From Paenibacillus sp. FSL R7-0337 (lineage in GTDB: Bacteria > Bacillota > Bacilli > Paenibacillales > Paenibacillaceae): a DNA stretch of 64,000 bases. A model generated the notes under the pieces. That model was not told where the DNA came from. It ran no database searches and worked only from the letters and a program-made list of their open reading frames with translations. The position numbers were made by a program, and so were the translations under genes. The DNA lies in contig NZ_CP150218.1 in assembly GCF_037969875.1 (NCBI RefSeq), positions 1,674,001-1,738,000 on the forward strand, in the 5' to 3' direction. Positions 46,311 to 54,004 of this stretch are shown here, piece by piece; position 1 is the stretch's first letter, and the number at the start of each line of letters is the position of its first letter.

Positions 46311-47234
46311 CTAGTTGTCCTCCTTGTTAAGCTTGAACTGAAGAATGCCCAAACCGCCCAGAACAACAAACATCAGCATCCCCAGCGCAGTCGCCGTACC
46401 ATAATCCAGTCTGGTAAAAGCATACTTCACAATAAGCAAAGCATACGTCAGCGTAGCATTGTTCGGCCCCCCGTCCAGCAAGGCCATCTGTGACTGGTAG
46501 CCCTGAGAGGTGGCGATGACTTGAAGAATCAGCATCAGCAGGATCAGATTGCGCAGCGAAGGCAAGGTGATGTGGCGGATACGCGCCCATACTCCCGCTC
46601 CGTCAATCTCGGCGGCCTCATACCAGTCCCGGGGAATACTAAGCACCGCAGCAAGATAGATCAGCATCCCCGAGCCGAACTGCTGCCAGGTCTCCATGAA
46701 GACCAGCGAGATCATCGACCAACGGATATCGGTCAGGAAGGCGATCTGCTCCGCTCCGGTGCTGCCGATTAAGGCATTAATCGGTCCAACCGGATCATAC
46801 AGCCAGCGCCACAGCCCGTATAGGACTACAGCAGGCATGACATATGGCAAATACGCGGCAACGCGCACGAATCCGCCGAATTTCCGCAGCTCGGAGATCG
46901 CAATGGCAAAGGCAATCGGAACCCAGAAGCCGATCACCAGGCACAGCAGCATATAGTACAGGGTGTTTTGGACAGCAATCAGCACATCGGGGTCGGTAAG
47001 TGCCCTGGCATAATTGTCCAGGCCGGCGAAGGTATTCCCTTTGACGAAATCAACGGTGTAGAAGCTGTACAGGAACCCTTTGAAGATAGGCACCCACATA
47101 AACATAATGAAGATGATCAATGCGGGGACAAGAAACATCACGCCCCAATAATTCTTTTTCCAACGGTTCTGCTTGTACGGCTTGCTCTCCAGCTCCGCTG
47201 GAAGGTGATCGTGTAACGCAGCAGACTGATTCAT
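46311..47234 (-). CDS. Carbohydrate ABC transporter permease (MalF-like)
   Basis: A 307-residue permease with six membrane helices and EAA loop YEAAEIDGAGVWARIRHITLP. The start at 47234 (MNQSAALHDH) has GAGGGAG upstream; the start at 47267 has none. It follows the response regulator by 118 bp. No ABC ATPase is encoded nearby, as in cluster A. Confidence 0.92.
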   Translation of the reverse strand: MNQSAALHDHLPAELESKPYKQNRWKKNYWGVMFLVPALIIFIMFMWVPIFKGFLYSFYTVDFVKGNTFAGLDNYARALTDPDVLIAVQNTLYYMLLCLVIGFWVPIAFAIAISELRKFGGFVRVAAYLPYVMPAVVLYGLWRWLYDPVGPINALIGSTGAEQIAFLTDIRWSMISLVFMETWQQFGSGMLIYLAAVLSIPRDWYEAAEIDGAGVWARIRHITLPSLRNLILLMLILQVIATSQGYQSQMALLDGGPNNATLTYALLIVKYAFTRLDYGTATALGMLMFVVLGGLGILQFKLNKEDN

Positions 47235-47352
47235 TCCGGCTCCCTCATTCCTGTCGTCTTTCAGCACTTTATGGGAAAGCGCCTCCTGTCTTCATTGTAG
47301 GAAATGAGGGAGAGACTTAACATGTCTATATCTATGGCAATCGTAAGCGTTC

Positions 47353-48681
47353 TTACTTCTTCAGCTCGCTGGGACTGAGTCCAAAGTATTTTTTGAAAAT
47401 TTTGCTGAAATGCTCCGGCGACTCGTATCCCACCCGCTCCGCTATCTCATACCGGCGCAGATCGGTGTTCAGAATCATCTCCCGGCTGTCCTCCATCCGC
47501 AGCTTAATCACATATTCCCACAGGTTATAGCCTGTATTCTTCTTGAACAAATAGCTCAGGTAATTAGGGCTGACATGATTCTTCTTCGCTACTTCATGGA
47601 TCGTTAGCCCCTTCTGGGCATAATTCCCGTCAATGTATTCCTTCGCCTTCTGCACGATCAGATTACTGTGCGTATGCAGCTCCTCGGGCGACGGATCAGC
47701 GGCATAGTTACTCCAGTTGAAATCTCCATAATAGAACACATAATGATCTGCATGCTCGTTGTTCCAGAGGATCGCCTTCGAGGCTTGCCGGTTCAGCACA
47801 TCCATGAAGCTCAGCCCCTTCAGAATCTGGCTGATGCCGATAACGGCACTCAGCTGCAGATAGCGGTGAATATTAAAATGCAGGCTGCGTCCCAGCACCT
47901 CCAACCTGCTCAACTGGCCGGTGGACGGCTCCTCGTAGCTCTCCTCATCCCATTGGATGATTATGGTGATTTCCTGGTCCAGCGAATAGAAGGCAGTGGA
48001 ATTCCACTCCTGATCCAGCAACTCCTTGGCGATATTCAAGGCAGCGTAACGCAGCAGGCTGTGATCACGGGTAGTGTACCTCTGCTCAGGCCGGTCTTGC
48101 AGCAGGGGGATCTTGATTTTGATCACCGCAAAAAACGGCCCCCGCAGCCTTAGCTCATCCAGCTTGCGCAGCTTCTCCTCTGCCTCCAGCACCTCCGCAG
48201 TCTCCGTAAGCAGACTGTTCAGCAGTTCGCTGTACTCGGGAAGCGGCTCCTCCAGCCGGAAGCGGTCTCCATTACCATCCATATATGTAGCCAGCTCCGG
48301 CGACGGTCTATTCATCTTCAGGACAACACTGCGCACCGAATCCAGGAACTGCTCGCTGTTCAGCGGCTTGATCAGATAGTCTCTCGCCCCCAGCCGGACA
48401 GCCATCTGGGCGTATTGAAAGGTCTCATGCGCAGAGATGACGATCGTCTGCACCCAGGGCTTGGTCATTTTGGCATGCTGCATCAGTTCAATCCCGCTCA
48501 TCGCCCCCATCTGGATATCGGTCACAAGCAGATCGATCTCCTCCATACGGATACAATCCAGTGCCTCATACCCGCTGCCGGCCGTATAGATATGGTCAAT
48601 ATCCAGCCCGGAAGCAGCCAGCAGGCTGCTCAGTCCTTTGCAAATGAGCGGCTCATCATCAACAACCAGTATATTGAACAC
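47353..48681 (-). CDS. Response regulator, YesN type (REC + AraC HTH)
   Basis: A 442-residue regulator: receiver domain (about 1-120, phospho-acceptor Asp55 in LVTDIQMGAMSG), a middle region of unknown fold (about 130-330), and an AraC double helix-turn-helix (about 340-442, HEVAKKNHVSPNYLSYLFKK). A GTG start at 48681 follows AGAGGAGAG. It is 13 bp after the cognate kinase and probably activates the permease and binding-protein genes downstream. Confidence 0.93.
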   Translation of the reverse strand: MFNILVVDDEPLICKGLSSLLAASGLDIDHIYTAGSGYEALDCIRMEEIDLLVTDIQMGAMSGIELMQHAKMTKPWVQTIVISAHETFQYAQMAVRLGARDYLIKPLNSEQFLDSVRSVVLKMNRPSPELATYMDGNGDRFRLEEPLPEYSELLNSLLTETAEVLEAEEKLRKLDELRLRGPFFAVIKIKIPLLQDRPEQRYTTRDHSLLRYAALNIAKELLDQEWNSTAFYSLDQEITIIIQWDEESYEEPSTGQLSRLEVLGRSLHFNIHRYLQLSAVIGISQILKGLSFMDVLNRQASKAILWNNEHADHYVFYYGDFNWSNYAADPSPEELHTHSNLIVQKAKEYIDGNYAQKGLTIHEVAKKNHVSPNYLSYLFKKNTGYNLWEYVIKLRMEDSREMILNTDLRRYEIAERVGYESPEHFSKIFKKYFGLSPSELKK

Positions 48682-48694
48682 CGTATTCTCTCCT

Positions 48695-50488
48695 CTACTC
48701 TATAGTCTCTGACTTCGGAAGGATCACACTTACTGTCGTGCCTCCGCGCTCACGCGGTCCGTAGCTGATCCCGTAATCCCCGCCGAAATGCAGCTGCACA
48801 CGCTGATGGATATTGCGGATACCGTATCCGTTAACCGGGTTTTGGCTGTCATCATTGAGGATCTGTTCGATAGCCTTATAATCAACCTGCCTATAGCCGT
48901 TATCCTCAATGGTAATCCGAATCCGGCCATCCTCCAGCACAGAGGTGATGATGATTTCACCGTCCTCCTCCATATGCTTAACCCCGTGGATAATGGCATT
49001 CTCGATCAGGGGCTGCAGGGTGATCTTGGGAATCAGATTCCTGGTGGTTCCGGGAGCGATATTCCAGATAACGGCGAACACATAATCATGCCGGTGCTGC
49101 TGGAGCTTGATGTAGGCACTGGCATGTTCAAGCTCCTCCTCGAGCGTGATCAGCTCCCGGCCCCGGCTTAAGCTGATCTTCATCAGCTTGGATAATTCCT
49201 TGATCATTTCCGCGGATTCCACGTTGCCTTCGAGCGAGCTTTTCCAATAAATACTCTCCAGGGTGTTGTACAGCAGATGCGGGTTGATCTGCTGATAGAG
49301 CAGCTGCAGCTGCGATTCCTTCTGCTTCAGCTCCATCTGGTATTTGTACATAATCAGGCTGTTGAGCCTGCGGGCCATATCATACGTGGCGGTAATCAGC
49401 ACACTGACCTCATCGTTGCTTCCTCTGCGGGGAGTCTCGGGCACACGGTTGCCCGGCTCATACTTGCGTACAAAAAAAGCCAGCTTCTGCAAAGGCGTCA
49501 TCAGCGAACGCCAGAAGTAGGTAATGATGATCAGTCCGAACAGCGCGTAAGCCACTGTTATGTATTGAATGACGCGTTTCATTTCGTTCTGCTGCTGGAG
49601 CAGGGATTTGACGGGCACCTTGTAGACCAGCTTTTGCTCAAAGGCATGATTGTTGTTCACCACGTAGATGAAGTCATCAGTGATAATATCCTCGGTTCCC
49701 TCCGGATCTCCCGCCTCCGAGCCGTCCGGCAGAACGATCACCTCTCCGGTTGAATTCGTGGTTGAGGCCAGTACACGGTTGTTCATATCCGTCAGATAGA
49801 TTTCCCCGTCCGGCAGCGAGATCGACCTTAGCGATTCACCGATCTTCGATTCCATCTTAGTCACCACCAGCACGCCGAGCGTCCCTACCCCCCGGTAGAT
49901 ATTATTGACGGCCCTGACATACGTAAGCGTCTTCAGATCTTCGGCCTGCGGGCTCAGCTTCTCGGCGAACATCAGGTATCCGCGGCCCTTCTGCTGTACC
50001 ACCTGTTCGAACCAGTATGGCCGTTCCTCCTTGGAGAAAAAATAAACCCCCGCCTTCTTCACCTGCGGGAAATTGGGAGCGAAAAAGTAGTAGTTATCGG
50101 GATCATATACGTATAGCGAGTAGTAGATGCCGTCACCCCGCTCCGCTCCCTGCGAATAGCTGCCGAGCAGCTTCTCGATGGTCTCATAACGTTCCACGCG
50201 CTCCAGCACTGTATCATTCCCGCTCATGTTGAGCTGCTGCAGGACCGGATTCTGGATGACGGTGGTCGTGATTTTGTTCACCGTATCGATGTCTCTGTTA
50301 ATAATGGCGAGATTCTGCTTGTTCAGCTCCACATAGGCATTGGTCACATGGTGCTTCAGAATCTCCTCTGCCTTGTAGTTTCCGTAGCTGTTCAGAATCA
50401 GAATAGGCGTAATCATGATCAGGAACAGCAGAATCAACTGCTGCTTAACACTGAGCCTGACAATGGGTTTCACAAGCGTGGACAACAC
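48695..50488 (-). CDS. Sensor histidine kinase, YesM type
   Basis: A 597-residue kinase: first membrane helix (about residues 15-33), large extracytoplasmic sensor region, second helix (about 290-310), HAMP, and His_kinase domain with phospho-His404 in QINPHLLYNTLESI. The ATPase has NAIIHGVKHMEEDG and EDNGYRQ. A GTG start at 50488 follows GGAGGTG. It opens cluster B; copy 2 of the 104-bp element ends 27 bp upstream of the start codon. Confidence 0.92.
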   Translation of the reverse strand: MLSTLVKPIVRLSVKQQLILLFLIMITPILILNSYGNYKAEEILKHHVTNAYVELNKQNLAIINRDIDTVNKITTTVIQNPVLQQLNMSGNDTVLERVERYETIEKLLGSYSQGAERGDGIYYSLYVYDPDNYYFFAPNFPQVKKAGVYFFSKEERPYWFEQVVQQKGRGYLMFAEKLSPQAEDLKTLTYVRAVNNIYRGVGTLGVLVVTKMESKIGESLRSISLPDGEIYLTDMNNRVLASTTNSTGEVIVLPDGSEAGDPEGTEDIITDDFIYVVNNNHAFEQKLVYKVPVKSLLQQQNEMKRVIQYITVAYALFGLIIITYFWRSLMTPLQKLAFFVRKYEPGNRVPETPRRGSNDEVSVLITATYDMARRLNSLIMYKYQMELKQKESQLQLLYQQINPHLLYNTLESIYWKSSLEGNVESAEMIKELSKLMKISLSRGRELITLEEELEHASAYIKLQQHRHDYVFAVIWNIAPGTTRNLIPKITLQPLIENAIIHGVKHMEEDGEIIITSVLEDGRIRITIEDNGYRQVDYKAIEQILNDDSQNPVNGYGIRNIHQRVQLHFGGDYGISYGPRERGGTTVSVILPKSETIE

Positions 50489-50514
50489 CCTGGATTCACC
50501 TCCAGTTTCAATAA

Positions 50515-50618
50515 TACAAGGGGAAACGGCGTTGCCGTCCTTTTAAAGGACGGTACCGTTTCAGCGAGAAATAGAAGGATAAGTTATCGTGTGCAACCTA
50601 TAATTTCTTATATTTTAA
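50515..50618. repeat. 104-bp duplicated element, copy 2
   Basis: About 94% identical to copy 1 (43665-43768), same orientation, with the same nested hairpins (outer GAAACGG/CCGTTTC; inner CCGTCCTTTTAAAGGACGG at 50535-50553). On the minus strand it forms the leader or promoter region of the sensor kinase gene. Confidence 0.9.
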
Positions 50619-50624
50619 CAAACC

Positions 50625-50638
50625 TACAAGCGCTTACA
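50625..50638 (-). promoter_or_regulatory. cre-like site upstream of cluster B
   Basis: TGTAAGCGCTTGTA on the minus strand agrees with the CcpA consensus TGWAARCGYTWNCW at 13 of 14 positions. It sits directly upstream of copy 2 of the 104-bp element. Confidence 0.5.
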
Positions 50639-50696
50639 CAGGTTTATTTCAAAGTTCTTTATGTCCATTTGTATGGAGTTTTTCAGCTAAGCAAGC

Positions 50697-50740
50697 AAAA
50701 ACCAGCCCACACACGAACATCCCGTGTTGGACTGGTTTTA
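50697..50740 (-). terminator. Terminator of hydrolase-acetyltransferase operon
   Basis: AAAACCAGTCC / GGGCTGGTTTTT with an interior CACACG/CGTGT stem, followed by a T-run on the minus strand. It ends about 45 bp past the hydrolase stop. Confidence 0.85.
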
Positions 50741-50785
50741 TAGTGATTTATAGTGTTTCATCCTGAGCACATTGAGCCGGACGGT

Positions 50786-51748
50786 TTATGTTAGCTGTAA
50801 TTCTTCCTCTACTGTTCTCAAAAAAGCAAGCACAGCAGCAATCATCTGCTCCAGCCCCTGTTGTTCAATCGGAAAATGACCTGCACCCTCTAAAATCACA
50901 GATTCTTTTCTGCTTTTAAGATGGTCATAAAACGGTTTACTGAAGCAGTAAGGAGTCATAGGGTCTAATTGAGGGTGAACGAGTAATACCGGACACAAGT
51001 CAAACTGCTGAGGTTTCAGGACCGGTTTCATATTTAGAAAGGTTCTTAATAAGCGTAAAGGGATTCTTGTACCTGCCGCATGGGGATCATTCATAATGAG
51101 TCTGGTCAGCTCGGCGTTGTTCGTGATCCATCTCATCCGGGATACTCTATTCACAGAGATCTTTAAGGAGTCTAGCAGGGCAGGGAATTGATTCATACAC
51201 CATCCCCCTAACCGGCTGATGAGTTTGTTAGGAGCTAACTGATCACGAACCTTCGGATCACTCGTATCTACAAATGTCGTTGCTATTAACCCTTTGACCC
51301 GCTTACTTTGTACAGCAGTATGATAAGCTAACATGCCTCCAATGCTGGAGCCCAGCAGAATAATAGGCTTGCCGTCCCTTCTAAGCTCCTGTTCGATCAA
51401 TTCATTAAGGATGTCAATCCAGAACTGATAATCTATTGATTCCGCTGAATCGGTATAGCTTAGACCATAAGGCGGCAGATCCGGCGACACTACTTCATAA
51501 CCGTAGGTTTGGAGCATTCGTGCATATGGAGCGAGCAACCTGCCATTGCCGCCAGCTCCATGAATGAAAATGATTTTTAAAGGTGCGTCAGGAGCTGGCA
51601 TACGATCCAGATGAATATGAGCATGGTTCCAGGTCATCCATTCTTCGGCGGGTAAATGGGCTTCATTGATCTGCATGTCATCCGGGAAAAACTTCTGATA
51701 TTGCTTCCAATAGGTCACTGATTGATTATAGGATGAATCCTTGTTCAT
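50786..51748 (-). CDS. Alpha/beta hydrolase
   Basis: A 320-residue cytoplasmic alpha/beta-fold hydrolase. The oxyanion region IFIHGAGGNGR, the nucleophile elbow LLGSSIGGMLAYH, a late acidic segment (HPQLDPMTPY) and a C-terminal catalytic His (LEGAGHFPIEQQ) are all visible. Substrate unknown. It is read 18 bp after the acetyltransferase gene and ends at a terminator. Confidence 0.88.
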   Translation of the reverse strand: MNKDSSYNQSVTYWKQYQKFFPDDMQINEAHLPAEEWMTWNHAHIHLDRMPAPDAPLKIIFIHGAGGNGRLLAPYARMLQTYGYEVVSPDLPPYGLSYTDSAESIDYQFWIDILNELIEQELRRDGKPIILLGSSIGGMLAYHTAVQSKRVKGLIATTFVDTSDPKVRDQLAPNKLISRLGGWCMNQFPALLDSLKISVNRVSRMRWITNNAELTRLIMNDPHAAGTRIPLRLLRTFLNMKPVLKPQQFDLCPVLLVHPQLDPMTPYCFSKPFYDHLKSRKESVILEGAGHFPIEQQGLEQMIAAVLAFLRTVEEELQLT

Positions 51749-51766
51749 GAATAAGCTGTTCCTCTC

Positions 51767-52276
51767 TCAGGGGACCGGGATTTCTTTTTCCATAATGTAA
51801 TCATCCATGACGAATCCGTTCCCGATATCTGCCACTTGTTCCCTAAGGGTCCGAAAGCCCTTTCTTGTATAGACCGCAATACTTGATTCATTATCACGAT
51901 TGACCGTTAGCCAAATATGAGTCAGGTTCCGCTCCTGGCACAGCTTCTCCAGGAAGACCAACGCCTGGCTGGCATAGCTGCGCCCCCTGTACTCCTTGCC
52001 TATATAGAACTTGCTCAGGAAGAGCTTCCCTTCCTCTTGTCTGGCTGACATATACCCCACCGTGGAGCCTTCCCCGCTATGGATTAAGTAATATTCGTAA
52101 CCCTGCTCATGGATCTGCTGCGTAATCGCTGGAACCGACTGGTACTTGCCAAGCATATACTCGATCTGCCCTGCGGTAATAATGGTGATATAATATTCAC
52201 TCCATATCTCTGCCGCCAATTGGGCAACCTCAGCGGTTTCTTCCGCTGTATGCACGCGTGAAAACATAAGACTCAT
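51767..52276 (-). CDS. GNAT family N-acetyltransferase
   Basis: A 169-residue acetyltransferase. The acetyl-CoA binding segment appears as FYIGKEYRGRSYASQALVFLE (shortened family motif R/Q-x-x-G-x-A replaced by RGRSYA), then ALVFLEKLCQ and the beta-strand LTVNRDNESSIAVYTRKGF. Substrate not predictable. The start follows AGGCAGGT. First gene of a two-gene operon with the hydrolase. Confidence 0.9.
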   Translation of the reverse strand: MSLMFSRVHTAEETAEVAQLAAEIWSEYYITIITAGQIEYMLGKYQSVPAITQQIHEQGYEYYLIHSGEGSTVGYMSARQEEGKLFLSKFYIGKEYRGRSYASQALVFLEKLCQERNLTHIWLTVNRDNESSIAVYTRKGFRTLREQVADIGNGFVMDDYIMEKEIPVP

Positions 52277-52390
52277 AATATGTACCTGCCTTCCTGGATC
52301 TCTCGTATCACCTTATCTATAGAATAATATATATTAATATAGAAACATAGTCAGCTTAACCGGCTGCCTAAAGTCTCTACCCCTGCAAAA

Positions 52391-52428
52391 AAAGAACGTC
52401 CTGCTGCCGACCGGCAGCGTGGGACGCT
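52391..52428 (-). terminator. Terminator of GH65-pgmB-esterase operon
   Basis: GAGCGTCCCACGCTGCC / GGCAGCAGGACGTTC hairpin followed by TTTTTTTGC on the minus strand, about 57 bp after the esterase stop. Confidence 0.88.
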
Positions 52429-52484
52429 CTTCATCTCAGCTGATTTATCACCGTCCCCTTGGACGCGGGCTTAGATACAGAAGT

Positions 52485-53285
52485 TCACGCTCTCGTATAC
52501 CCGTTCAACTGCAGCCACGAGGCACAGGCATCCGCCCAAGTCTTAGTGTGCTGTTCTTCAGGAGCTAAACCCAAACCGTGTACGCCGTGTGCATAGATAT
52601 GCAGATCGAACGGAACATGATGGCGGCTAAGTGCTGCGGCGAACAACAGACTGTTCTCTACCGGGACATAATCATCATCAGAGGTATGCCAGAGGAACGT
52701 TGCCGGTGTGTCCGGGGTCACTTGGAACTCACTGCTGAGCTTAAGCGACAGCTCTGCATCGGGAACGGCTCCCAGCAGATTCTCCTTCGAGCCTTGATGG
52801 GTCACCCCTTCGGTCATTGAGATGACCGGGTAGCATAGAATGAGGCGGTCAGGACGGCTGGACAGCCGCTCCAATGGCTCAGGGTGATCAGGATTGCCCA
52901 GATCATAAGATACCCCGGCGGTAGAAGCAAGATGTCCGCCCGCCGAGAAGCCCAGAATGCCGAGACGGCCCGGGTCAATTCCATATTCATCCGCCCGGAA
53001 GCGGATCGTGCGCAGCGCTCTCTGAGCATCCAGCAGCGCACTCGGGTATTGGTAAGGCGCAACACGGTAACGCAGCACGAATGCTGAAATTCCGAGGGTA
53101 TTCAGCCACTCCGCAACCGGACCGCCTTCATGGTCGGCACGCATCGCATACCCGCCTCCCGGACAGACCAGAACAGCGGCATTCCCCTTGCCTTCAACTA
53201 AATAAGGTGTAATCGCAGGCTGATCCTCTTCACTGGTTCCCAGCGCTCCAGGCGCACCTTCAGGCCATAGCAACAACGTTTCCAT
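52485..53285 (-). CDS. Alpha/beta hydrolase, esterase/acetylxylan-esterase-like
   Basis: A 266-residue esterase-type hydrolase without signal peptide. Visible triad elements: GGGYAMRADHEG oxyanion loop, GFSAGGHLA nucleophile, the Asp in HTSDDDYVPVENS and the His in AHGVHGLG. Related enzymes remove acetyl groups from oligosaccharides. It follows pgmB by 80 bp and precedes the operon terminator, so it is probably part of the phosphorylase operon and may deacetylate the imported sugar (inference). Start 53285 has GAGGG six nt upstream. Confidence 0.85.
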   Translation of the reverse strand: METLLLWPEGAPGALGTSEEDQPAITPYLVEGKGNAAVLVCPGGGYAMRADHEGGPVAEWLNTLGISAFVLRYRVAPYQYPSALLDAQRALRTIRFRADEYGIDPGRLGILGFSAGGHLASTAGVSYDLGNPDHPEPLERLSSRPDRLILCYPVISMTEGVTHQGSKENLLGAVPDAELSLKLSSEFQVTPDTPATFLWHTSDDDYVPVENSLLFAAALSRHHVPFDLHIYAHGVHGLGLAPEEQHTKTWADACASWLQLNGYTRA

Positions 53286-53365
53286 TATCATCCCTCAAGC
53301 TTTCCTTCTATATTAGATTAGATAATAGAGGAAAAAAGTTCCTCAAGGGCCATTCTATCAAGCTC

Positions 53366-54004
53366 TTACAGTTCATGCAATCCGGATATCACCAGATCCG
53401 CTGTCTTCAGCAGCTCCGGCCGGCCAATCCCGACAACGTTCATGCCGGCCGCCTTCCCGGCGGCTACTCCGGCCTCTGCATCCTCGAACACCACACAGTC
53501 CTGAGGCCCCAGCCCCAGCTCCCGGCAGGCGGTCAGGAACACCTCAGGGTCCGGCTTCGCCTGCGAGACCTTGTTGCCATCTACCACCGTATCGAACAGC
53601 CCAGCAATATTCAGCTTATCCAGGATGAAGGCTGCATTCTTGCTGGCAGAGCCGAGGGCAATAGCTACGCCGCGTGCTCTGAGCGCACTTAGATAGACTC
53701 TAACACCGGGCAGCAGCTCCGATTCGTCCAGTCCGGAAATGTATTCAACATAGAGGCGGTTCTTCCTCTCCGCCATCGCCAACTTCTCAGCTTCACCGAA
53801 ACTCAGGCCGCCGATCTCAAGCAGAATATCTAGCGACCGCATCCGGCTGACGCCCTTCAGCCGCTCATTGTCCGTCTCCGTGAACGGGAAGCCCAGCTCC
53901 CCGGCGAGTGAGTGCCAGGCCAGATAGTGATACTTCGCCGTGTCTACAATCACGCCATCCAGATCGAAGATAGCGCCCTTCATATGCTCCAGCATCATTG
54001 TCAT
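53366..54004 (-). CDS. pgmB: Beta-phosphoglucomutase
   Basis: A 212-residue HAD-family mutase converting beta-glucose 1-phosphate to glucose 6-phosphate. FDLDGVIVDTA holds the nucleophile and acid/base Asp pair; the second HAD motif LGSASKN and third motif FEDAEAGVAAGKAAGM are visible. Its ATG overlaps the preceding GH65 stop (ATGA at 54001-54004), which favours this start; ATGs at 53998 and 53983 are alternatives. Inverting GH65 phosphorylases release beta-glucose 1-phosphate, so pgmB supplies the next step. Confidence 0.94.
   Translation of the reverse strand: MTMMLEHMKGAIFDLDGVIVDTAKYHYLAWHSLAGELGFPFTETDNERLKGVSRMRSLDILLEIGGLSFGEAEKLAMAERKNRLYVEYISGLDESELLPGVRVYLSALRARGVAIALGSASKNAAFILDKLNIAGLFDTVVDGNKVSQAKPDPEVFLTACRELGLGPQDCVVFEDAEAGVAAGKAAGMNVVGIGRPELLKTADLVISGLHEL

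Noticed and set aside
47330..47350. cre-like site between regulator and permease genes of cluster B
   Set aside because: AAGAACGCTTACG differs from the consensus at three or more positions.
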